From Leishmania donovani (Eukaryota > Euglenozoa > Kinetoplastea > Trypanosomatida > Trypanosomatidae), in the NCBI RefSeq assembly GCF_000227135.1, contig NC_018262.1, positions 607,503 through 671,502 on the forward strand: a DNA stretch of 64,000 nucleotides. The letters are read 5' to 3'. Made by a program: the position numbers and the translations under genes. Shown piece by piece: positions 41,502-52,220 of this stretch (positions are counted from its first letter, which is position 1; every line of letters starts with the position of its first letter). The notes under the pieces are model-generated. The model ran no database searches. It saw nothing but the letters and a program-made list of their open reading frames with translations, and was not told the origin of the DNA.

Positions 41502-43688
41502 TCACCAGTAGGTCACCTGCTCGACGCGATTCCACAACAGTTGAGCGCTGAACACAAGCAGAAAAAGTATGGGCACTAGGGGACGCTCCAGCTCAAACCA
41601 GACGCAATCCCACAACGCAGCAACGGCGTTGATCAGCCACGACAGCAACCACCAGGAGGAGGCGGTGGGCCACGCACTGGGGCGAGGCCATTCCTGGCTA
41701 GTCATGGAGGGGTTCACGTCGCCGAAGTGCGACTTGATGTAGGAGGACACCAGCTCCGCGGCCAAATCGTGGAATGTGACGACCTTCTGGTACTCCGGAT
41801 CCGCCTCCGGGTTTGGCGCCGGCGGCGATGACGTGGCACCTGCGCCGGTGCCGTTTTTTGCGTTCCCTTCCTCCTCACGCCGACGCTGCTCCAGTCTCTC
41901 CAGCACCTCTTGGTTTTTCTTCAAAATGCGGTTCAGCTGCGACTTGCCAATGAATGCAAACTGCACAACTCCGTGCTCGACCAGTTCGGCGAACATGCTC
42001 GTCAGCGCCTCCTCGACGCTCGTCCCGTCGGATATTTGACGGAGAGAAACGTAATTCGGTGTGAACTGGTCTCGCGGCAGCACCTCGCGCTCGATACCGT
42101 GCCGATGTGACCCGTATTTGGACTTGAGACTGTAGAAGCGCGCGTCGTCCGCCGCATCATCATCGTCGACGGGATCGGCGCTGCCGCCGGAGAAGAAAAA
42201 ACCGCTTGCGTCGGCTGTCCGCAGCACCGCTTCTCGCGAGTACACCAGCCGCGCATAGATGCCCATTGAGGGCACCAGATCGAAGGCGCCGATTTGCGTG
42301 GTGCGCAGGAAGAGCGTAAGCGGGCTGCAGCTGACCATGCTGACATGTGGGCGACTGCACAGGCCCTTGAAAAGACTGGGAAGCAGGTCGAAGGCGCGAT
42401 CGTACACCTCGCAACTCGCGCAGCTGGGACTGGTGTGGTACACAATGGCTGCGGGCAGCACACGATGAAGGGGTCGCTGGCGCGTACTGCCGCTGCCGCG
42501 CAACGGTGGTTCAGGGCGGTCGTGGAAGAAGATAGAGCGGGCGCGGTTCAACATCGGCGGTCCAGTGAAGTCGGTCACCTTGATAAAGGGCAGAAATGGC
42601 TGCGATAGCGATGGCGATGCTCTCCTCCCCTTGCTCGAATCGGTGATATTCGCGCCTCTCAAGGCCACCGTCTCATCTTTAGCTGCTGCGTTTCCCTCTT
42701 CCCGCTCTACCTCACGCGTCGCGGCGTCCCACATTTGCTGGACGGTGCGCAGAAAGCCAGCAAGATCGTGCTCGAAGGAGTGCGAAGGGCCGGACATGAG
42801 ATCGTAAGCCCGCACAACGATGGAGGAGACAAGGTTCTTCTGGTAGTACGCCATCGCCTGCGCAAACGTGGCATCACTGACGATGAGGTGCGGCGACGCT
42901 TCAAGTGTGCGATTTGCATGCCTCCGGTACTCATTGAGGGCGCCACGCTGCAGGCAGATAGGATCGCTCTCGCATTCTTGGTCTACGCTTTCCATACCCG
43001 GCCCGTCCGCCATGATCGGCAGTGGACCATCACCGTCCGGAGGCAGGAGGTCTGCCGTGACGTTGAGGCCAAGAATATCGGCAACGCTGCTCAAGACGTC
43101 ACCGTAATGGGGTGGGTGCATGCCGAGAGTGTGGTTGGCGCGTACAAACCGCTTGATTTCCGTCTCGAGCGCTATGAACTCTGCTGCGTTGTCATAGAAC
43201 AGACTCTCCTCGCGGATGCCTCGAGCGCGGCGCCAAAGTTCCGATAACAGTGTGCCGCCGGACGTGCGAGCCTCGCGCGAGAGCCTAATGTCGTCGAGGA
43301 CCGTGCTGAACCCGGTGGAGGGACAACTGGCCAGACGGTCGATCCGCGACCACATGCCCATGGCTGCAGCGACATAAAAGGAGAATGGAAGAGCTGGGCA
43401 AGATGAGTGCTCATCGTTGACGTACCGCTGCACCGCCGATGCATTTGCCCGAGAAAGGAGATCGGTGTATCCCGCAGTTCCTTTGGTCGAAGCCGCGGTG
43501 CCCGCTGAAGCGGATACGCGCTGCGCGGCTGCACCGCCTTGGGCAGCGGCGCAAAGTATAAACAGGTAAACGAGGAGCAGGATAGCGCGCAGGAAGCAGT
43601 GAGCGGCACAGGGAGAGAACATGGCGCCGGCAGAGGTGTGGCGGTAGCGGCGTCGTCGACCAGCCAGAACAGGCGAGCCCAGCTGCAT
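41502..43688 (-). CDS. Thioredoxin-like transmembrane protein (728 aa), probably ER or secretory pathway
   Basis: An N-terminal hydrophobic segment (AILLLVYLFILCAAA) at residues ~35-49 should target the protein to the ER. At about residues 409-428 the sequence AIVYHTSPSCASCEVYDRAF looks like a thioredoxin-fold active site with a CASC (CxxC) pair. A hydrophobic segment near the C-terminus (LVPILFLLVFSAQLLW) predicts a membrane anchor with a very short tail. Between them are an acidic DDDDAADDA loop and a Lys/Glu/Arg-rich segment. The ATG at 43688 is the first after the predicted splice acceptor; an ATG at 43622 (706 aa) would place the signal nearer the N-terminus. Family knowledge suggests a redox or folding role, but no homologue is recognised and the thioredoxin call is by motif only. 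Confidence 0.8.
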   Translation of the reverse strand: MQLGSPVLAGRRRRYRHTSAGAMFSPCAAHCFLRAILLLVYLFILCAAAQGGAAAQRVSASAGTAASTKGTAGYTDLLSRANASAVQRYVNDEHSSCPALPFSFYVAAAMGMWSRIDRLASCPSTGFSTVLDDIRLSREARTSGGTLLSELWRRARGIREESLFYDNAAEFIALETEIKRFVRANHTLGMHPPHYGDVLSSVADILGLNVTADLLPPDGDGPLPIMADGPGMESVDQECESDPICLQRGALNEYRRHANRTLEASPHLIVSDATFAQAMAYYQKNLVSSIVVRAYDLMSGPSHSFEHDLAGFLRTVQQMWDAATREVEREEGNAAAKDETVALRGANITDSSKGRRASPSLSQPFLPFIKVTDFTGPPMLNRARSIFFHDRPEPPLRGSGSTRQRPLHRVLPAAIVYHTSPSCASCEVYDRAFDLLPSLFKGLCSRPHVSMVSCSPLTLFLRTTQIGAFDLVPSMGIYARLVYSREAVLRTADASGFFFSGGSADPVDDDDAADDARFYSLKSKYGSHRHGIEREVLPRDQFTPNYVSLRQISDGTSVEEALTSMFAELVEHGVVQFAFIGKSQLNRILKKNQEVLERLEQRRREEEGNAKNGTGAGATSSPPAPNPEADPEYQKVVTFHDLAAELVSSYIKSHFGDVNPSMTSQEWPRPSAWPTASSWWLLSWLINAVAALWDCVWFELERPLVPILFLLVFSAQLLWNRVEQVTYW

Positions 43689-44447
43689 CGCGCACAAGGC
43701 TCTGTCTCTTTTCCTTCCGTCTTCACTATCGGCACCACCCTCTTGCTCAGCTTTTTCTCTCTGGTGCGTCTCTGCAGGTTAGGAAAGGGGGAGAGGGGGA
43801 GCGGCGGAGGGGGAGGGCACAGACATGTACGCAGACACACCTTCACGCAATGCGCGAGCAGTCAAGCTGCGTTCGTTTGTTCTGCAGTGAAGGCAATAAC
43901 GGAAACGTGAGGGCGACACAGGTGATTGTCCAGTGCTCGCGTTGGAGGGCTGCTGGTACCGGTGCTGCGTCTGCTGCGGCTAACCCAATCACCCCAGCGC
44001 CCAGCACGTCACGTGAGTGCGAGAGAAAGGAAGGAAGGGGGAGGGGGCACAGGTGTGTGCGTGTGTGCGTGCGTGAGAATGAACATGAAGGGAGAGAAAA
44101 GGCGATGGTGGTGAGAGGACGGGGCTTCAGTGCACATACGCACACACACACACACATGTAGACGCATATGCGGATCTGATGATGTCGCGGGCCTCTGTCA
44201 TCGCGGAGGGTGGGGGAGAGGAGGGGGCGGGTCCACCACGCTACGGCACTTATCCTGGAAGATGCGTGCTCGCTCATGTACATCTTCGTTCCAGACCGCA
44301 CGTTGCCTCGTCTTGCCCCCTCAAAAGCCCAAGGCCTTCCTTGCTTGCGTAGCTGTATGTGTAAGCACGGAGGTGCCCAGGGGAACACACGCACACACAT
44401 GCAGCCATACGGGTGAACACTTGAATGAGTCGGTGTTACGGCGACGC
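43689..44447 (-). other. Intergenic spacer
   Basis: Holds the 5'UTR and polypyrimidine tract of the thioredoxin-like gene and the 3'UTR of the 373-residue gene, with (CA)n at about 44139-44157. No gene seen. Confidence 0.65.
43772..43773 (-). promoter_or_regulatory. Predicted spliced-leader acceptor for the thioredoxin-like gene
   Basis: On the minus strand a long C/T tract (complement of about 43783-43820) ends in CCTAACCTGCAG; the first downstream ATG is 43688. Confidence 0.5.
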
Positions 44448-45569
44448 TCAGCATTTTCGGAACACGCATATGGTCAGCGATGGTGGCTCGCTACACGACG
44501 GTATTGGGCTAGCAGATGCGGCGCCAAAGTAGCCAAGTGCTAAGACGTCCGTCAAAAGGCGCGTACGCCCAACCTCTGTCGCGATATGGCGCCCGCGATA
44601 GAGATGCACCCATCCATGGCGGTCATCCAAGGCGACGGCCGCTTCATCCTGCGCGCATTTGATGAGGCAGTCGACGAAGAGGGCAGGGCTGCAGCTACCC
44701 AGGCTGCTGGCGCTCTCCTCTAGCCCTGCCAAGCTCATCGGGATAGAACGACAGCGTGAAATCTGTGTTGCTTCGTACGTGTAGCCGTCACCAAAGACGT
44801 CGCCGGGCACGTCGGACCTTAGAGCCGAGCTCGACGCCTCCTCGTTGTGGCAGAGATGGCCTGGATACCCTTCAAAGAGGCTGACCGTCGTAGCCGCTCC
44901 CGGCGTCGTTGCCGAGCCCGAGGTGGAGGACGCGATTTTGTTTGTGGCCGTCGCTGGCCCGACAGTCGCGCTGTTGCTTTGGGTCACAATGGATGAGCTG
45001 ACTCGGCACCTCACAGTCTCCTGCAGCTCGATCCCTGCCTGCGCCCCGTCAACGCTGCCGTTATATGTGCTGCGGCGGTGCCAAGTGTACGCAAACGTTG
45101 GCTGGATGAGGAATGAGCACCGACGGCCGCTGTCTCCACGAACAACCGAGACACGGATTGAACGAAGCGTGAGCGTCATCTTGCTGTCATTGTGCGCGCG
45201 CCACGACAACCGACACGACGGAGACAATTTTGCGGAAGAGAGAGCCGCCGTGGCACTGAGGCGGTGCGCTGATGCGGCGTAGGGGCAGAGGTGGCAGTCC
45301 GTGCTGGTAGTGATGCTGCTTTCATGAATTCCCCTTATCGACGACGATGATGGGGACGACGGTACGCGCACGTAGTCGTCTCTTTGCACCCTCTCCGTGT
45401 CTGCGCGCCCACCATGGTCGACTGCATACGGGGGGCAGCCGCTGATCTCAAATGACCACGCATCAGTGCGGGAGCACCGATGACAGGGCTGGTCATCGCA
45501 CTGCAGCTGCATGGCGAGTTGGTGCTCCTCGCGGCGGCGCTTCAGGCCTTCCGAGAGTGACAGGGACAT
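44448..45569 (-). CDS. Hypothetical protein (373 aa), unknown
   Basis: No family recognised. The N-terminus is hydrophilic and charged (SEGLKRRREEHQLAMQLQ). Two Cys pairs stand out, QPCHRCSR near residue 27 and DCHLCPY near residue 91, which could bind a metal, followed by Ser/Thr-rich stretches and a Cys-containing C-terminal region. The frame extends ~200 codons upstream, but that part translates (CA)n/(TA)n DNA and poly-pyrimidine and is clearly 5'UTR. The ATG giving MSLSLSEG was chosen as the first with coding-like composition. It could be a nuclear or cytosolic protein; there are no signal or membrane segments in the chosen product. Confidence 0.65.
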   Translation of the reverse strand: MSLSLSEGLKRRREEHQLAMQLQCDDQPCHRCSRTDAWSFEISGCPPYAVDHGGRADTERVQRDDYVRVPSSPSSSSIRGIHESSITTSTDCHLCPYAASAHRLSATAALSSAKLSPSCRLSWRAHNDSKMTLTLRSIRVSVVRGDSGRRCSFLIQPTFAYTWHRRSTYNGSVDGAQAGIELQETVRCRVSSSIVTQSNSATVGPATATNKIASSTSGSATTPGAATTVSLFEGYPGHLCHNEEASSSALRSDVPGDVFGDGYTYEATQISRCRSIPMSLAGLEESASSLGSCSPALFVDCLIKCAQDEAAVALDDRHGWVHLYRGRHIATEVGRTRLLTDVLALGYFGAASASPIPSCSEPPSLTICVFRKC

Positions 45570-48289
45570 GCTATCCTGCTTATTACTTACAAAGAAATGT
45601 TTCCCATTCACGTTCGTGCCTTCGCTCGTGCTGATGCAGCCCTTTGCGTCCGTTTTTTTCTCTCTTGCCTTTTCGTTGATTTTATCCGTGTCGTTCGTTT
45701 CGGGGCGAAGGAGCGGGTCGCGTGGGGAAAGAGCGAAACCGTGCATGAAAGACCGTGGCGGACACAAGCACCTTGCCAGTGACGCGAGGCAGGCATAGAA
45801 GGAAAAGAATACACCAACACAGATATAGATACTCACAGAGAGAGCAGTAAACAGTCGTGTCACGCAGCAAGAGCGTGTGGCGATGATGGTGTGTGTGTGC
45901 GCGTGTGTGTGAGAGGAAGAGGGAGGGGGAGCACGCATATATATATATATATATACTGCGAATATTTCCTTCCCTCGATAATGTGAGATGAGGGAGAGAG
46001 GAAAGGGTGGAGCAGAAAAGAGTAAGCACTTCGTAGAGAACTCCATCCCGTTTTTCAACCTGCGGTGGGTGACGTTACCAGACGTGTTGGACGTCAACAC
46101 AGGTAGGGGTAGGGAAAGCTGACTTTGGTGCTGTGCTCTTGCGGAATCGCGCGGTATGTTTTTCAATAACTTCTACGAGAGGAGGGCGCTCACCCCTTCC
46201 CTTATCCGCCATGGCTTTCACCCAGTGGCTGGTCGGGTGGGGGCGGGACTGACTTGAGCTCACAGAGAAGATAGTAAAAAAAAAAAAAAACAGCGAGCAC
46301 CATTCCAAAATACAAGGAGGAGGAAAAGAGAGTGACCACGCTCCCCCAATATAAGAGGACAGCACTCTTTCACCAGGAGGTGATGATAATAATAATGTCA
46401 TCAAACGTCGTGACTGAGGTGTGTGAAAAACAACCTGGAAGGCAGAGAAGGAAGAAGACGCACGCGTGACCCTCGAAACGGGAAAGTATCAAACTTGCTC
46501 TCCGAACACCACCGCCCACACAAAGCCAACGTCACTTCGTTTTTCTTTTCGCTTAATCGTACAGTGGAGGGGGAAGGGAGGACAGGGCAGCGGGGGAAGA
46601 GAAGCGAGATCCGTCCGCATTCACCGTTCTTACGTGTGCCTTCGATCGCAATAGAAAAAGCGCTATGCATGTCTGCTTATCTGCGGATCTGTGTATGCAT
46701 TCGTGTGCGTGTGCACGTTTGGATGCAAGGTTGAGGAAGACAACGTCTAGTAAGTGATACAGCGAGAAGAAAATAGTTGACGGAGAGGTGAAGAGAGGAC
46801 GTTAAAGGGTCGCAGAATATAGGCTTCGCTCTCTTCCAGTCGCACTGCATGAGCGTGCATACGCATATGCGTCGTGTGTGTGTGTGTGTGTGTGTGTGGG
46901 GCATGTAGCTGTTGAGTGCGTGCGGTATTGGGTGAGGCGTGCGACACAGAAGGGTAGGTAGGGAGGGAGAAGAATGAAGCTCCCAAGAAGTAAAATGACA
47001 TAGCATAATCGTTGTAGCAACGCCCATCTGAACAGAGAAAGGTGTGGGGTGGAGGGAGGGCACGCAGATGTACGCACGCTCGTGCGCACCCTAACTTCGT
47101 CGGCGCAGAGGCACGTGTGTACACAGACATCCTCTCCAAGGTCAACAGCAGCCACCACCACCACAGAAACGCGATAAGTTAAGGACAGAGAGGCCGTGGA
47201 AGCGAGAGGAGAAACGAAGAGGAATAGGGGGGGGGGGCGGGGGATCGCGGACGACTTGTTGGAGACACCAGAGAATATCACGCTTGCACCTGAAAACCGT
47301 TTTTCTCCCCCCTCTCTTCCTCTTGCTCCCTCTCCCGCGCTTGTAACAATCTCTGCTTTGCCCTTACACACAGATCACCTCTTTTCCTGTGGCGCACTTG
47401 AAGATGGTACTCCTTGCCAGCTAACTTGCATCCCATCCCCGTCACCGTACCTTTCTTTACTGCTGCAAAGGGACACGTGTGCCCGATGAGCCAGGCTCGT
47501 TGGCGTGGCCTCTGTAGGCGTGAGAGTTTTCCGCTTTTTGTTATTGTTCGTTTGCCTTTCGCATGCTTTATTGCTGGTGCTGATAAGATACTGCTACTTT
47601 TTTTTAAAAGGAAGAAAGGTAAGAGCACACATGCGCACATGCAGAGATACACACACACACACACACATGCATGCATGCACACAAAGAAACCACCCGAATA
47701 AAGTGCACACCCTCGCGAGCCTTCCAGACACATACGAAATCTCCTGCGCGTGAATAGCATCACCTCATAAAGCCGACCAAGATAGGCAGAGAGAGAAAGA
47801 TGTGGTGTGGGCGTTTTGCGTTTGTGTGTACGGGCTCGCGGTCGGGCTGTGTGCACGTCTGTGCGTGTGTGATGGGTGATAGAGGGCAAGAAACACGTGC
47901 GTGTGCTTGACCGGGCTTGTACGTACACATGTGTGTCTGTGTGCATTCTAAGGGACTTCCCGTTGGAGATACGACTTTCCTACGCAAAAGAAAAATAGAT
48001 CGACACCCACACCCACACCTACACCCACACCGACACGCAAGGGGAGAGAACAGGAAAGACGACAACACCCAAGATCACTTGCTCTCCCACCCATGCCCAC
48101 TATTTGCAATGACAACCCAGCACGACGGAGCGCGCCGACAGAGCCACGAGAGTCATACAGCACCGTACACCTCTCAAGCGTGGACACGCCAGGTGAGCTG
48201 CTCATCACAATAACAAGAGCAAAGACAGAGAAAAAGACGTCGTCAGCACAAGAGTGTGTGCACATGGTTGCACCCCAGACGGGAGCAGC
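45570..48289 (-). other. Intergenic spacer
   Basis: No gene seen. Contains (TA)n at about 45937-45955, poly-A at 46275-46290, (GT)n at about 46876-46898 and a CCCACA-type degenerate repeat at about 48003-48035. The 3'UTR of the Rieske gene lies at the right end. Confidence 0.65.
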
Positions 48290-49183
48290 TTACAGCTTAC
48301 CCATGTAAATTGTGTTGTCATCGATCCAGCGGTACGGCGGCACCTCAAGGTTCAGCGGGGCAGGGCCTTGACGGATACGGCCGGAGGGGTCGTAGTGGCT
48401 GCCGTGGCACGGGCAGAAGAAGCCGTTGAAGAGACCCTCGTTGGGGATCGGCACGCAGCCGAGGTGGGTGCAGATGGCAATGACGACAGCCTTGTCGCGG
48501 CGGTCCGGGAAGCGGGCTTCGTCGGTTTCAGGGTCCTTGAGTGCCGACAGCGGCGTCTCCATCACCTCCTTCATCTGACGAGCCGAGCGACGGTACACGA
48601 AAACGGGCTTGCCACGCCACACGACCGTCGTGCACTGGCGCTCGTCGAGCTCGCCGATCTCGGCCTCGATGTTCATCTGGCCGACCATGGACATGGCGGG
48701 CTGCCCAACGTACCAAAGCGGCAGCACGGCGTAGCGGGCCATGAGAATCACAAAGCCGAGCATCGCGGAGTTGAGCGCGTAGTCCGTGACGCGGGCGCGG
48801 TCCTCCATGTCGTCGGCGAGTTTTGGCTTGAGGATGTGCTTGCGAAAGAACTCCTCGTCCCACATGCTTGCATCGTAGTCCTTCAGAGCCACGCCGGCGG
48901 TGGCCTCGATGCGGCCCTGCGGAGCTCCCTCCGGGTACGTGTTCAGCACGACCTCATCTGAGGTGTCCACGTCGCAGAGAGCCGGGTCGGAGTACTTGGC
49001 ATAGCGACCATACTTCTTCGTCATCTCTGCCGACTGCGGCGGCTTCATGAACTCGTCCGACCACGAGTCGACCGGCTTGTCCTTCTTGGTCAGGGGCATG
49101 TTACCCTCTAGCTGCTTGAAGACGAGCGAGACACGGGCGGCGCGGGTGGCCTGAAAGGCCGAAATGAAGGAGCGGCGGAACAT
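48290..49183 (-). CDS. RISP: Rieske iron-sulfur subunit of the cytochrome bc1 complex
   Basis: Transfers electrons from ubiquinol to cytochrome c1 in respiratory complex III on the outer face of the mitochondrial inner membrane. The 297-residue product, the usual trypanosomatid length, has both cluster-binding boxes: CTHLGC (Cys238, His240) and CPCHGSH (Cys257, His260), with Cys243 and Cys259 placed for the stabilising disulfide. A hydrophobic helix (LGFVILMARYAVLPLWYVG) provides the single membrane anchor, and the first residues (MFRRSFISAFQATRAARV) look like a mitochondrial targeting sequence. The start is the ATG at 49183; upstream in-frame codons include no ATG. Confidence 0.96.
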   Translation of the reverse strand: MFRRSFISAFQATRAARVSLVFKQLEGNMPLTKKDKPVDSWSDEFMKPPQSAEMTKKYGRYAKYSDPALCDVDTSDEVVLNTYPEGAPQGRIEATAGVALKDYDASMWDEEFFRKHILKPKLADDMEDRARVTDYALNSAMLGFVILMARYAVLPLWYVGQPAMSMVGQMNIEAEIGELDERQCTTVVWRGKPVFVYRRSARQMKEVMETPLSALKDPETDEARFPDRRDKAVVIAICTHLGCVPIPNEGLFNGFFCPCHGSHYDPSGRIRQGPAPLNLEVPPYRWIDDNTIYMGKL

Positions 49184-50042
49184 TGTGGTCTGACTCACCG
49201 ACGCACACGCAGATCAGAGAAGGGAGGAGTCAAGAGAGTGGGAGGGCGATGATCGTCGTTGTACTTGCGTGGGTACGTGGGTACCTGTGAGTTCGTTTTC
49301 TTCCACTAAGAAATTAGTTACACTACTGCGAGAGGTGCGTGCGTGTGTGTGTGTGTGGGGAGGTTGGGAGGGTACCAGTTGCGGCATCGATGGTGGCGGT
49401 TGAGATGGCCAGGGGCAGACGCGAAGGCAGAGGGCAAAGAAAATAAAGGAAAAAGAGGGAAGACGCGTAAGTCTGAGGCGCGGCTGAGGGACTGCAAGGA
49501 GGCGGCAGAAAAATAGAGATCAAGCGCACAGCAAGGGCGCGCATCTAGTTGCGCGCACACACACGCGCGTGTGCGTGTGCGTACATGTGCTCTGGTTGCG
49601 TTGTGAGCGCAACAGTGCATAGGCATGAATGGGTAAACACACACAAGTGGCGATGACCAGCTCTCACAGTCGTCGACTCCGGAAGGAGAGAGAACAGACA
49701 AACACAATGCGGTGATAAAAAGAGGCGAGGGCCCCACCGTTGAAAGACGCAGCCGCGCACCCCACTCGAGCGCGCTCTTCGTCTCGTTTTCCTTCTTTTC
49801 CTTGGCTTTGTCGTCGCAGCGCATACAATGGCACTCACAGTTGGCGATGAGATATGCATGAGCAAGCCTCACAGGGAAGCGACAACCCCTCATTCCACCG
49901 CTGCTGCTCATGCCAACGTTGCATCGGCCCATGTGTGCACTCGTGCACACATGGACAGAGAAGTGTGAAGGACACGCCTTTCACGCAAGAGCTCGATAAA
50001 AGGAAAAAAGGAACATGCCGGCGGAGCGGTCCCGCCGCCAGC
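49184..50042 (-). other. Intergenic spacer
   Basis: Rieske 5'UTR and 3'UTR of the next gene. GT/GC-rich simple sequence occurs near 49341-49358 and 49551-49582. No gene seen. Confidence 0.65.
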
Positions 50043-52220
50043 TCACGGTGCGACACCGGCCGGTGGGTGCATATTGAGGCCTACCGTGAAGGCCGCCGCC
50101 CGTGTGCTTTCGTGTGTCGTGGCTACCACGATCGGCATGCGAGCCCGCAAACCACAGGAGCGGTTCTTGAAGAGCGGACCGGTTGACTGCTTAGATGAAG
50201 GCATCTTTGGGCTAGCGGCGTTGTTCCCTTGCAAGATGTGCTGCACAAGGCTATCTATCCCGACGCATGTGCTGGTGGGGACAGTCGTCGCGTTGTTTGC
50301 TAAGAAGTCTTCGCCGCGGTCGTGCGCTGCAATCATGCGCTGAAGCTGCTTCGCGACGAGTACGATGGAGGGACAGCCCCCATATTGGATGTCGCCGACG
50401 CGCGCGGCTGAGTCGAGCGAGGTCCACTGACCCATGAGGGCCCAGTCCGAGAGCGAGGAAGCGGATGAGAACTCCGACAAGTAAAAGCGCTCTGGGCACC
50501 GCTCGAGCAGCGCCAATTCATCCTGGAGCCCCAACAGGGTGAACCCGCTCTGCTGCTGCTGGTGGCGTCGACGGGATGCTGACGTCAGGCCCTGCACGTC
50601 CAGCTGGCCTCCAGCCTCGGCGCTCGCCTTGCCGGTGACGGCCGTGGTGGTGGCGCACATGATGTCTCGTAGCACGCGTCGCGCGTGGAAGCGCGTGGAG
50701 TGGGTGGGAAGCGAGGCGGCAGCCACAAGACCGAGAAAGACACCGTGCGTCACGATGACTTCGCGGTGGCGCGCCAGTTGCTTGACCTGCTGAAAGCGCT
50801 GCAGCATGTATGCCGTGTCGGGAACGACGACATCGTGGTGTACGCGTCGCTTAACGAGATACTCGACTCGCAGCAGTGGTGACACGTGGCCGTCGCAGCT
50901 CTCCTCTCCAAACAACTTGTGCGTGGCTGAGTCTGTCCACGAAGTGCAGCACCCAGGAGCGGCAAGTTGGTCGCAAGCCACTCCTGGCGTCGACAGCGCT
51001 ATCCTCGCCGAGGAACGTCTGCGTTGCGCTGCGGTGGAACGCAGTCGCCGGTACGACTCTGGGAAAACGCTATGCGCGGCGGCAGGTAACACCAGCGTCT
51101 CGGCGACGCGGCGCACCAGCACCGCATCCCAGTTCGGCACCATCCGCGCGAGGAACATCAGTGAGCTCTTGCAGAAGAGTCGGTACGGGCTAACGGCGTC
51201 CTCGATCTTGGTGAGGCGGGCAGCATCGGCGGGGGTCAAAGACTGCGCACACACACGCGAGGTGATTTCTTCCCAGAGTACCTCCCGCTGTGCCCACGGC
51301 GCGGAGGGCTGCATGTGGGTGAAGGGGTGGTGCAAGACCACGTGCGAAAGAGTGCGCAGAGGGCCGACTTCGACCTCATCTGTCACCTTCTTAACCGCCG
51401 TGAAAGCACGTGAGCCGACGTCGGAAGGTGCACAGAGCTGCAGCATCTCCACCAAGCAACACTCCTTCCCAAGAGGTTGGCGAAGCTGCTGCGTTGTGTG
51501 GAGGGCGTGTAGACGTTGCTGAACGCGAATTCGCGCCTGCTCCGCGGCGGAGGGAGCCCCAGCCTGTGACAGAAGCGTGGCCTCTACAGACACTCCTCTC
51601 TCATCGTCCGTTGCTGTGGACGTTGCATACGCACTGCATGATGACGCATTCAAGTCGCGGCTGCCGTGAGGTGAGCCTGCAGCCCTGCGGCCATCGCCGT
51701 AGTCTGTGGTAGACGAAGGCGCGTCGAGCTCTGCCGCCATGAGAAGTGCCAGCATTGAATTCTGGCACTGGCGGTGCGGCACGTGCGTCAACGCACGCTG
51801 AGCCAGCTGATCTAAGGAGACAGAGGCCTGGGACGTGCACGTGCGTGGCGCAGTCGTGGTTGGCGACGTACAGCAGCTGCTGCGGCCCTGCGTTCGTGAC
51901 ATCCCGACAATCCCACATCGGCACACCGCTTCGTAGACTTCGAGCGCCTCGCTGGCTCGCTCTTCATCGAGGCAGCGCAGCATCGCAGCCTCCGCCGCGT
52001 TCGTGAGGCGCACTTCACTCGAGCAGTGCTGCGTGTACAACAAAAACTCGTCATAGAAGGCACCCACCACAGATTCCCACATATGAGAGCTAGCAGATAG
52101 ACCAGAGACACCTGGTCGGACATGATGGCGTTCTGGGACTGCTGCGGAGATGTCGCTAGAGCGGTGAGCGAGCACTGTGTACGCCGGCCTCCACCGCACG
52201 GCACTGCGTCGCAGACTCAT
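50043..52220 (-). CDS. Hypothetical protein (725 aa), probably mitochondrial; possible PIN-like C-terminal region
   Basis: No family firmly recognised. The N-terminus MSLRRSAVRWRPAYTVLA is basic, lacks acids and fits a mitochondrial presequence. Residues ~70-90 (ASEALEVYEAVCRCGI) have the look of a pentatricopeptide-type helix pair. Further on, VVPDTAYMLQRF (about 467) with IVTHGVFLGLV, and near the C-terminus IVVATTHESTRAAAFTVGLN, resemble the start and end of a PIN nuclease-type fold (short strand plus Asp; final strand, helix, then Gly). The catalytic acids of such a domain are not all apparent, so this is a weak inference. The first in-frame ATG is 52220. A role in mitochondrial RNA metabolism would fit but is not shown. 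Confidence 0.7.
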   Translation of the reverse strand: MSLRRSAVRWRPAYTVLAHRSSDISAAVPERHHVRPGVSGLSASSHMWESVVGAFYDEFLLYTQHCSSEVRLTNAAEAAMLRCLDEERASEALEVYEAVCRCGIVGMSRTQGRSSCCTSPTTTAPRTCTSQASVSLDQLAQRALTHVPHRQCQNSMLALLMAAELDAPSSTTDYGDGRRAAGSPHGSRDLNASSCSAYATSTATDDERGVSVEATLLSQAGAPSAAEQARIRVQQRLHALHTTQQLRQPLGKECCLVEMLQLCAPSDVGSRAFTAVKKVTDEVEVGPLRTLSHVVLHHPFTHMQPSAPWAQREVLWEEITSRVCAQSLTPADAARLTKIEDAVSPYRLFCKSSLMFLARMVPNWDAVLVRRVAETLVLPAAAHSVFPESYRRLRSTAAQRRRSSARIALSTPGVACDQLAAPGCCTSWTDSATHKLFGEESCDGHVSPLLRVEYLVKRRVHHDVVVPDTAYMLQRFQQVKQLARHREVIVTHGVFLGLVAAASLPTHSTRFHARRVLRDIMCATTTAVTGKASAEAGGQLDVQGLTSASRRRHQQQQSGFTLLGLQDELALLERCPERFYLSEFSSASSLSDWALMGQWTSLDSAARVGDIQYGGCPSIVLVAKQLQRMIAAHDRGEDFLANNATTVPTSTCVGIDSLVQHILQGNNAASPKMPSSKQSTGPLFKNRSCGLRARMPIVVATTHESTRAAAFTVGLNMHPPAGVAP

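Noticed and set aside
45570..46166. N-terminal extension of the 373-residue protein by ~200 codons
   Set aside because: It translates (TA)n and (CA)n microsatellites and pyrimidine tracts, giving YIYIY and HTHAHTHT strings typical of 5'UTR.
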